Source: Apostichopus japonicus
Lineage: Eukaryota > Echinodermata > Holothuroidea > Aspidochirotida > Stichopodidae
DNA: 64,000 bases
Reading direction: 5' to 3'
NCBI RefSeq assembly: GCF_037975245.1
Contig: NC_092563.1
Coordinates: 12,266,001-12,330,000 of the forward strand
The notes beneath the pieces were generated by a model. It was given only the letters and a program-made list of their open reading frames with translations, was not told where the DNA came from and ran no database searches. Of this stretch, positions 50,273 to 61,193 are shown piece after piece. Position numbers and translations under genes: made by a program. Numbering within the stretch: position 1 is the first letter of the stretch; each line of letters begins with the position of its first letter.

Positions 50273-50359
<87 letters not shown>

Positions 50360-50423
50360 TCTTAACATGGATATATATATATATATATAGGGACTCTTAA
50401 CATGGATATATATATATATATCA
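50273..50423. repeat. (TA)n microsatellite with a duplicated ACTCTTAACATGGATATA segment
   Basis: About 80 bp of TA dinucleotide, then two copies of CTCTTAACATGGATATATAT separated by TA runs. Confidence 0.9.
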
Positions 50424-52272
50424 TACTGCGATTTTGAAAATCACTGAATACAAAGCCTCTGTATCGATCTCTACTTCCAATGGAAATCGGAAAAATTGAA
50501 ATCTTATTTGCATGGAAAGCTTGTCACTGTAGAAATAAATTCATATAATTTATCTATGATTGACACTTCTTTCTTTCTCTTATCATACAGTGAATTTCAA
50601 ATGCAACTTGAATATGTGAATACGGACCGGTATTAACTTTGGACGTAAAAAAATAAAGCAATTGCTTTAGAACGAAATAATAATGGAAATAATTTAAAAA
50701 GAGATTGCATTGAACAAACTAATTACAGCCGTCGGTCGTCGTAAATCTTCTGACATCGTTAAAAGGTTGAAGAATACGTGAAGGTTACCGCCGTACCGTT
50801 TAGTAATTGGTTGGTTGCCATAGCTACAGGTGTATACAATTGTGAAGAAATTAAGCTCAAGGAAATGTTCATGTATTAAACTTGTGTAACAGGCATGAAG
50901 ACAACTTACCGTATATGATCTGTGATGATCACTCGAAGAAAAAAAATCGTAATTTTGGTTAATTCTAACATGAAAGCAGGTATTGGTAATACAGTTATTC
51001 CCGGTTATCACATAAAGTGTTGCATACCTGGGAATTCTCCTTTAAAGAAAATCGATGATGCCGTTTAGCACATTGCTTCAGGCCTGATTCATTGTTACAT
51101 AAGCTCGAACTACATGACGAAAACATGTTCTTTTCACTTTTTGCACAAACAAAACTGATCACTCATGAATACACTTTAACACTACAAGTCATTAGAACAG
51201 TACGTTATGTGATGTAATAAATATCTTACATTTTCCTATCGTTTTGTGTTGCTTTTGAGAAACAAATGACCGAATGGCCTGCGTGATAGACTTAGTATGA
51301 CAGCCACTTTGTATAATGACCCTTTGTTATTTAGAAGGGTAATTTCTAACAAAACAATAAGAATATTATAAAGACGTGTAGTAGGCCTACTGATGAAAAA
51401 AAAAATTGGGGGCTAATGTTATGTAAAGATATGGAAATTACTTGTTTGCCTTTGATTCCAGCATACTTCAATGCATGTCATATGTGACCAAGGCAGGAAA
51501 GTGATCAGATATGAGAAGATGGAGAAAACATATAGTTATTATACATAAATGGTGACTGCGTTTCGCTGACAAAATTAATAATCTGAAGTCAATCGTTCCG
51601 ACGGGGTAGAGTGGGGGGGGGGGGCGGAGAGACCGTTATACATTTTGGGAAATGTTATGAAAGATGGGATGACGATAACACTGCTCCAATGCATGGTAAG
51701 TACTATGACATTCGACCACACACTGGAAGGTTCCATCCATTTCTCCTCCCGTTCCTCTACTTCCTTCTTACCATTTCATCCCTCTCTGACCTCTTCTCCC
51801 TTTCCCTCTCTGACCATCTGACCCTCCCTCTCTGACCGCAGACTCCCTCCCTTCCCCTCCTCATAAATATATGTGTTCCTTTAAACGCAACTACGGGTTT
51901 CTTGAGCCAAACACATTATAAATATGAAAAATGTCCATAAAATCTATCGTATTCAGCCACGATGTTAACAGTAAACATATGTGGTCCGTGTCACCACCTG
52001 GAAAGTTCCTTCCCCCCCCCCCCACCTCCATCTTCCCTGACCATCGACTCCCTCCTTTTTCCATTTCGCCTCATAACTTTGTTTCACCGAATACATTTGT
52101 AAAATAGCACAGTTTTAAATAATTCACCGTAAAGTCGGTTAACTTTAGGAAACAATGATAAGGTGTGGTCCATGTCACTGTCGTTAGGGATGGGTGGAGC
52201 TGGGCGGCGGGGTGTGCATGGTAGCAGTCTCCTTCTCACAGTTACATCTGACATCTTATATCTTCTTCGGTC
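50424..52272. other. intergenic downstream of the GPR158-like gene
   Basis: Contains homopolymer tracts (G run near 51612, C run near 52012) and a CTCTGACC-rich pyrimidine stretch at 51735-51865. The 3' untranslated region of the receptor gene should start here, but no poly(A) site is assigned. Confidence 0.4.
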
Positions 52273-54700
52273 TCATTCTGTTAGTATTGTTGAACTTGTT
52301 GTAGTCGTGGATAATGATGCAGCACTGTCATGGTGGTCAGCTTTCATATACACCTTTGGTCTTTTAAAATCTTCGTTACGTTTACGCAGTCTCCCTCTCT
52401 GAGTTGACATATCTTGATCGTTACTCGTTTGTCCTGCTGTTTGTGGACTGTCTCGTAGTTCCGCAGCAATCTTAGAGATGAAGTTTTCCATCCTGTCCAT
52501 CTCAGACTGTTAATGAGAGATAAAGAAAGGTCATATTTTCCATTACCATGACGTCATGATCTGTCAAACAACTGAGCAGAGGGTGAGGGTACTGGGGAGG
52601 GTACTGGTACTGGGGGTGAGGGTACTGTGGAGGGTACTGCGGGAGGGTACTGGGGAGGGTACTGGGTGAGGGTACTGGGGAGGGTACTGGGGAGGGTACT
52701 GGGGGAGGGTACTGGGGAGGGTACTGGGGGAGGGTACTGGGGGAGGGTACTGGGGGAGGGTACTGGGGAGGGTACTGCGGGAGGGTACTGGGGAGGGTAC
52801 TGGGGAGGGTACTGGGGAGGATACTGGGGAGGGTACTGCGGGAGGGTACTGGGAGGGTACTGGGGAGGGTACTGGGGAGGGTACTGGGGGAGGGTACTGG
52901 GGGAGGTTACTGGGTGAGGGTACTGGAGGAGGGTCCTGGGGAAGGTACTGGGGGAGGGTACTGGGGGAGGGTACTGGGGAGGGTACTGGGGAAGGGTACT
53001 GGGGAAGGGTACTGGGAGGGTACTGGGGGAGGGTACTGGGGAGAGTTGTGACGACATACCAGGAGGGAATAAGTCGATACCCTAATCTTCCTCAGATAAC
53101 AACTAAACTCCATGAATCCGAAGTACATGAGCAAGCTTTGAATGAGTGGAAAACTAACGGATAAACGAGATTCATTTGAAACACGTCCATTCTGTTATGC
53201 GTATTGACAGCAAATATGGTATAGTTCGTTGGTTATTCTGGTTTTCACTTGGTTTAATAGGTCTATAATGAATACGTTTTCTACGACCTTGTATTCCACA
53301 GCCAGTGACAACACTGATATCACTGGGTGCCTCTTTTAAGGAAAAATAATGAGAATACACATTTCTTAATCCTATATTTCACGGATGCCCCGATTCACCC
53401 CGAGCCAGACTACAACTTCTCCTTACCCCCCCCCCCCCACACCCAACAACACAAACATAGTACGTACGGTACGTGCTTACTTGCTCAACCATGAACTATA
53501 GTAGCAACTGACCCACGAGTATAAACACACATGCATGAGCAGTTTCCATAAAGAAACTTCTCATAAACACTAGTTAACACTCTGATAGTTATTAGGATGA
53601 TTACAATATTGACTGTACCTTAACGTCCGGGTTCACTGATGAAAACTCTATTGTTCCAGAGTCGACGGTGGACACTGTTGATACTTTCTTCTTCGTGTTC
53701 GACTTTTCCGCCTTGTTAGCCTCTTGGTAAACGAACACGATCTAGTGAAACGTAAAGACAAAAAAAAAACGAAAAAAACTTGAGACCAAAAACAGAGAAA
53801 GACAAACAACTATACTTTATTCGTAATATACATGTTATTTTGCAAGTGATTGTATGAAGTTCAACATTATCATGACCACGAACTGTTGAAAAGAGATCCC
53901 ATTGCATTACTTCTTTCAGTGTAATGATCCAGGGGTGTTTTAACATCATCGATTGGTATATTATTTTGAGTAACCATGAATCGATAGGCGAGGTAAAATT
54001 GGAGACCAGAAAACACAGAAAACTGCCAAAACGTATATTCCCTGACCATTGAGACAGGGCTACCGTATACTTATTGGTAAATAGGTGTCAGAAGGACAAA
54101 ATTACACACTCATTAACTGACCACACTCTCGTTAACGCATTACACTCAACTGAACTGACTGCACTCTCGTTAACTGATTACATTCTCTTTAGCTGACTAC
54201 ATTCTCGTTAACTGGCTACACTCTCGTTATCTGACTATACTCTCGTTAAACTGACTATACTCTCGTTAAACTGACTATACTCTCGTTAAACTGACTACAC
54301 TCTCGTTAAACTGACTATACTCTCGTTAAACTGACTATACTCTCGTTAAACTGACTACACTCTCGTTAAACTGACTATACTCTCGTTAAACTGACTATAC
54401 TCTCGTTAAACTGACTATACTCTCGTTAAACTGACCAAACTCTCGTTAAACTGACTACACTCTCGTTAAACTGACTATACTCTCGTTAAACTGACTACAC
54501 TCTCGTTAAACTGACTATACTCTCGTTAAACTGACTACACTCTCGTTAAACTGACTACACTCTAATACATATATGGACAAATGTACACATTAATTAATAC
54601 AATGATGACGTACATTGCAAAAGGAAGTGACCAAACAACCTATGTAGGCTTGTCTAGTAGTTCACTCCCTGCATATACTGTTAGACTATAATGCATAAGG

Positions 54701-54732
<32 letters not shown>

Positions 54733-57700
54733 CAAGATATAAAAACAGAACATAACCAAACAATAAACACCTAAAGCAATGCTAAAGAGGGAAATGTGGT
54801 AATAGTCAGTATTCTCTCAATTAGCTATTTCTTAATTTTCTTCTGAAAGATGAGAATGTGCTATAATGTTTAATATCCTGTGGCAATGAGTTCCAGAGAG
54901 ACAAATCACGTTTGACAATATTAGATCTAAAACGTGTAGTGTGAAGGTTAGCAGCTGACCTAGTGTTATAACTGTGGATTTTGTCATTAGGTACAGAAAT
55001 TTGTAGGTAGGTACAGAAAATGTAGGTACAGAAATTTGTGACATTTGCTGGCAGTAGATTAAGAACAATTTCAGTAAGCAAACGTAGCTATATCGGTATG
55101 TATGAGATCAACAAGCTTGAGTAAATTTAGAGAAGAAAATAACTTACTAGTATGATTAGTATGTTTAACATGTGAAATGTGACGAATTGCTTTCTTTTGT
55201 AAAAGTATCAATTTGTTGAGGTGGATTTTGTATGCACCAGATCAGCAGTATGTCAACTATGGTAAAATTTATGTAAGATCAAAAGAACGTAGACTACTTT
55301 TTGGAAGGAATTATTTTAACTTTGAGAGAATACTAGTTCCCTTAGTGGCCATAGTGTCAATATGATTTTTTTCAGAGTTAATCTCGAATCAATAATGACA
55401 CCTAGACATTTTGTATAATCTACCTTGGCTTGTGAATACAAATGTAATTTAGTGTTCAGTGACGGTAAACAGTGTCATTTTTACTAACTGTTGTTACTAA
55501 AAAGTAATATTATTGTTTTCGTTAACATTTAGTGCCTATTTGTTAGCAGAAAACCAATCATGATAAGCTTGTAATTCATGGCAAATTGTGCCCTCCATCC
55601 CTTTCAAGTCATTCCCTGTAAAAAATATGTTTGTATCATCAGTAAAGAAAATATTGGAATTTACATTTGAGACATTGCATATGTTGTTAACGCAAATAAA
55701 GAAGAAATGGACCTTGAATAGAAAAAATTAACTAATAACACTCTCGTTAACTGACCACACTATCGTTAACTGACTACATCCTAGTTAACCGACTACAACC
55801 TAGTTAACCGACTACACTCTAGTTAACTGACTTCACTCTAGTTAATTAAGAACACTCTAGTTAAACGACTACACTCTAGTTAACTGACTTTACTGTCATT
55901 AACTGATCACACTACCGTTAACTGACTACACCCTAGTTAACCGACTACACTCTAGTTAACCGACTACAATCTAGTTACTGACTACACCCTAGTTAAACGA
56001 CTACACTCTAGTTAAACGACTACACTCTAGTTAACTGACTTCACTGTCATCAGCTGACTATACTATCGTTAACTGACTACACCCTCGTTAACTGATTACA
56101 ATCTCATTAACCGAGTACACTCTAATTAACTGACTACACTCTCGTTAACTGACTACACTCTAGTTAAACGACTAGTAACACTCTATTTATTTGACTACAC
56201 GGTGATCAAACTGACCTAACTACCGTTAACTGACTACACGCTCGTTAACTGATTACGAAATATCATAGAACACTTAGGATATTATATTTTGTCTCTGCAT
56301 GGGGTCCAATAGTTGCGAAGAACCCCATCACATCCCACCGTTTATTAATTTGTATCACTTCAAACCAGGGGCGTCAATCCGATTTGAAATGTGGGGGGCG
56401 TAATCGATTCGAGTATTCCGGCCGTATAAGTACTATCTAAGCGGAGTGCCACCATCAGTTGGCGCGCAGCGTATACCAAGAAAATTTCAGATTTCAATAC
56501 CTGCCAGATCGCTGGAGATGGCACTTGCCAGGCTGGATAGCAGCCATCTAGTTGCGAGATATCGGGTGAAAATTACAAATTCGTCACTAAGAAAATCTGC
56601 AATAAAGTTCATGCGACCTTCATTTTTGGTGGATTATTTCTTTTATTAGTGATTCCAATTGACATGAACATTAGAACCCAGTGCAAGTTGACAAATGATA
56701 CGGCGAACTGGAACCCCAGCCCCATTTTGCCCTATGTTTTAGGATAGAATACCCCTCAATTGTTCGAACCCATGACAACTAACAATCTGTGAATAAATTT
56801 TATCGTCAGACTTAGAATAGGTCCCATGTGAGTGGTGGCTAAAGTGATGAAGGCATCCAAATAAATCAGTGGTTGTTCATTGGAGTACTCACGCAAGTTT
56901 CCTCGGTTGCTAGGTGGATCTGCATCTGGTAATCGGGTGAATTCTGGTCGGAGCGTACTATGTAACCACCGTGTACCCAGGAACGTAGCTAAGGCCTGAT
57001 GATTGAGGGGGGGGGGGTGTAGTGGCTGAAAATCCAACTGGATGGGTTTAAGCCAGAAAATTCCGACTGCTGCTTTGTACCCCCACCCCACCCCCCACCC
57101 TCGCGCTACTCTTCAACGATACGGCCAGTGTCAGTCAGACACCCAATCTTTCGCGACTGCACTTTTGTTCCGAACTTTTTTTCGATACATTTGTACCCAC
57201 TGGCACTCATTTCACAAATTTATTAGCCCCCCCACCCCAACCAAGTATTTTTGTGAAATTTCGGGCAAAATGCTGATAAATATTCGGGCACCTACTGAAA
57301 GAAATATAATTTGCAATGTGTTTTTTAGTAGTTAAACTGATATTATTATTACCATTAATATTGTAACGACTTTCAAATAATTCTAACCAATATGGAAGGG
57401 TAATAAGACGGAAATGATTGTATGCTATTTGCATGCGATGTAAAAACCGATACATGTCTATATGACATGCATTAACATGTGGAACGCGCGCGTAGCGCGC
57501 GAAAAATTTTGGTTGTATTTTTCGGGTAGGTCGTTACAACCCCCCCCCCCAAAAAAAAAAAAAAATTGGCTCCTACGCCTATGACGGTAGTTCTATTAGG
57601 CATTTTTTAATTGGAGTATTCAAAATCATACGAAGTTTTGAACGGTGGAGTATAAGAATCGCGAGATACAATTTCTCAAAGTGGCAAGGAAAACGTGGTA

Positions 57701-60700
57701 AATATGACAGATTAATGGTCAATTTTGACCGACATTTTTCAATTTTTAGGTCATGCACAATCACAAGAATAAATGAATAGGCCTAGATAAACTAGAGTGC
57801 GACAGTCGGAAATTCCGACTGTCGCACTTCAATTTTCCAACTATCGTCAGTTTGACCAAGTTTGTGGTGAGACACTCCCACACCCCCTCTAACGACGTCC
57901 CTGCGTGTACCCAGTGTTCTCACTGTGGAGTAAACTCCGGTATCACTCAACAACAAGGTAACATGGGATGCGCTGCCACGGAATATGCTCCCTATTTCAT
58001 TTCCCCAATATTAGGGAACGGGCACCGTCTTTGAAACACCATCTACTGCTAAACAACCACTATGTACAAGCTTTGGCTCTAGCTATGAAGTGCTGTCTCT
58101 TATGATAATGACGGAGCGCACTAGTTTTCAACTGGAATCGCCCGAAGATGCGGCGTCTGTAATCCGAGGAACCAACGAACTTATCTGCCAACTCCTCCGG
58201 CTTCAACTGGGCTAGACGTTCGCGGTGAATATAGCACACCATCACATGGTTCAGCCTCTGTTGAGTCATGGTGCTCCGTAGCCATGTCTTCAAACGCCTC
58301 AAAGCACTAAAATATCTCTCGGCTTCCGTCGAACTGGCGGAGGAGACGAGGAGCAACCGCAAGAGAGCTTCGACTTCACCAAACATAGCCCGTACCGCTG
58401 GATTCATCAACTTGAATATTTGTCTATACCCTTCAACCGACAACAACTGGAACTGGCCTCGAAAGAAAGGCAGACTAAGCTTAAGATTGTCGGAGAACTC
58501 AGGGTACCAACTCACGAGATCTGGGTGGAATTCTCCATTCAGCAACATTGAGTGATATTCGATGATATGAATCCTGAGATGTGTAAGTCCTAACTAAATA
58601 GAGATGCGACATTACTCTTTTTCCAAATGTGTGTGTGGGGGGGGGACATTTGATATTGTTTCCCCCACCCATCGAAATGTGGGGGGACGTGTCCCCCGTC
58701 TCCCTTGGATTGACGCCCATGCTTCAAACTATAACAAATAACAACATGCTATTACATGTCGATTCAATAGTCTGAAACTTTCACGGACCATTCTCACCTT
58801 TGTCATTGCGTCACAGAACTTAATGCGATGTGTATGCTTCTTAAGGTGATTCTGTTACCTAACGTTATCCCAGCATAAAGTAAGAGTAATACTTTACCTT
58901 TGACCCAAAGATAAGCCCCACCATCATAGTAGCCGTCAGATGAACACGTGTAAAGCCAACTAGTGCGATAAGGTTAGGGCTACCCAATGTATCGTATAAT
59001 CTATAAAGAGAAAACAAAGAATGAAAGTATATAAGAAGGTAAACACTGTAAGGCCAATGCCCCCCCCCCCCCCTCTCTCTCCACCCACCTCTCTCCATTC
59101 CGCTCTCTCACTCTCTCTCTTTCTATTCCAATCTATCTCTCATTCCCTAATATTGCATTATATGCACTTTGAACGTTAACTCTTGGTTTTTATTAGTCCA
59201 AATTAGTACTATTAAAAGCAGTTACGGTAAACAATTTCTTTAAGTTCCTCCCCATTAATCAATATCCTCTCTACGTCCTTCGAGACAGTAGGCATGTTGA
59301 TGTTATAATTACTGTCTAATGCATTACACAAAGTACTTAAAAACAGTAATGTATTGATTCGGTTACTATTTCACTTTACTCACTATAAATCCAGCAAGGT
59401 TATCACATTGTTTAGTAAATCAACACAAATCGATCCTATATAAGAGATTCTTCTTGAAATGGGAAAATCTACGTTGCAAAGAGCACCACATAAACTTGGT
59501 AACAAATTAGCAAACAAAACCTATGAAAGATAGTTAATGGATACATGTAGTTAATATTTTACCTAAATCTCTTGTGAGTTTTCCATATCTTTCCACCTAT
59601 GTTCGGAATACATGAGATGTGACATTATTACAGAAGGTTTACAGTCTAGTGACAATATTAACATTATTGCCCCCCCCCCTTTCTTCACACCCCCACCCCA
59701 CAGATCCATGCGTTATATGTAATATTACATTCATATTTAACTATCAGTGTATAATTAAACCTTCCACTTGTGTAACTGCAAACGTAAGCACGTAATATGT
59801 TACCATGGTAACGACGTATACAGTGCTGGCAACTTAAATCCTCTCTTTACGCATATAATATTGATCTCTTGGTATTCATTAATAAGAGGCCAATCAAGGG
59901 TCACCTTTTGTACACATTATCTCGTTGTAAGTATTACCATTAAACAGAAATCACAATAGGTCGAGCACAAGACACGCAATCCTTTAGGTCACACACGGTT
60001 CGAATCCCGTTCCAACTCATATCATTCTGTGCTTTGCCAAATTCGCTTAAAATCATTTCCAAGCCAGCTTTCCATCTTTTCATCAATTCATTCATAACGG
60101 AACGAACATTTTGAAATCTTTGTTGTTATTTATTAGTCTGCCGGTTGAAATTTGTCAGTAATGACAGCGAGACAAACTTTCTGATATGTAATTAGAGTTA
60201 TTGTAAGATAGTTACAAGTTATTAAATAATGAAAACAAACATGCAGGAGGGGGCTTAACCATCACAGCATTTAATTTTTAAGGAACAAGGCACTAACCCA
60301 ACAATCGTTTTTAGCTTAGGCCAATATGATGGAAATCCATGTGATGAATAACTTTCTCAAATAGCTAAGAAAATGATTGCTCCGTTCGGGAGATATTTCC
60401 TACTTCAAACCGTCGTTGTGTCTGGGAGCTGTCATTTGTAAAACTTTGTAAAATTAATATAGAAACATTTTAATTTCGCTCGGTTTATTTTTCTTTTCAC
60501 GATTTTCAAGGTAGACTGTATACAGTGTTGAAACTGAAACAGATGCTAACATAAATCCTATAAGAAGCTTCATCTTGGTTAGGTTTAACATCTTTATTTA
60601 TGTTAGCACATGTGGCTCAGTGATATCGTATTAAGACTTGATCGAGTTTTCAGTCTTTTTGTGTGAAGGAACACTGAATCTATGATATCTCCCAAATGGA

Positions 60701-60726
60701 ATTAAATATTTCTCAGCTGTTATATA

Positions 60727-60778
<52 letters not shown>

Positions 60779-61006
60779 CATATATAGAGTAGGTTGGCGT
60801 CTATCTTGGCGCAGAGTGCTCTATGTCCATTGGACAGAGCGGAATATATGTTGATACTAGATGAGACTAGTGGAACACTAGTAGTTGTAACTCGGAGTTT
60901 CACGCTTTGTAGCGATCTTCAGACAACTGTTGTCTGAAGATCGCTACAAAGCGTGAAACTCCGAGTTACAACTACTAGTGTTCCACTAGTCTCATCTAGT
61001 ATCAAC

Positions 61007-61053
<47 letters not shown>

Positions 61054-61096
61054 ATATATATATATATATATATGTTATATATATATATATATATGT

Positions 61097-61138
<42 letters not shown>

Positions 61139-61139
61139 C

Positions 61140-61193
<54 letters not shown>

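Larger units (their letters stand above)
56366..58721 (-). mobile_element. hAT DNA transposon, internally deleted, with perfect target duplication
   Basis: Terminal inverted repeats are CAGGGGCGTCAATCC at 56366 and, reversed, CATGGGCGTCAATCC ending at 58721. Both sides are flanked by CTTCAAAC (56358-56365 and 58722-58729), an exact 8-bp duplication as hAT elements make. It carries the hAT dimerisation region (58060-58548) but no complete transposase. It sits in an intron of the GPR158-like gene and is itself interrupted by a second element. Confidence 0.9.
60844..61012. repeat. 169-bp perfect palindrome
   Basis: Two 84-bp arms that are exact reverse complements around a single central T at 60928. 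The right arm starts GTTGTCTGAAGATCGC and ends CTAGTATCAACATATAT. AT microsatellites lie on both sides. Pairing breaks outside 60844/61012. Each arm contains a hammerhead-ribozyme-like core. Confidence 0.95.

Noticed and set aside
52554-53134. Frames rich in Gln-Tyr-Pro-Pro (minus) and Gly-Tyr-Trp-Gly (plus)
   Set aside because: They are produced by the 12-14-bp minisatellite, and the flanking receptor exons show the region is intronic.
59950-60018. tRNA gene on the plus strand
   Set aside because: Only the T-arm (GGTTCGAATCC) is convincing. No acceptor stem, box A or anticodon arm pairs properly.
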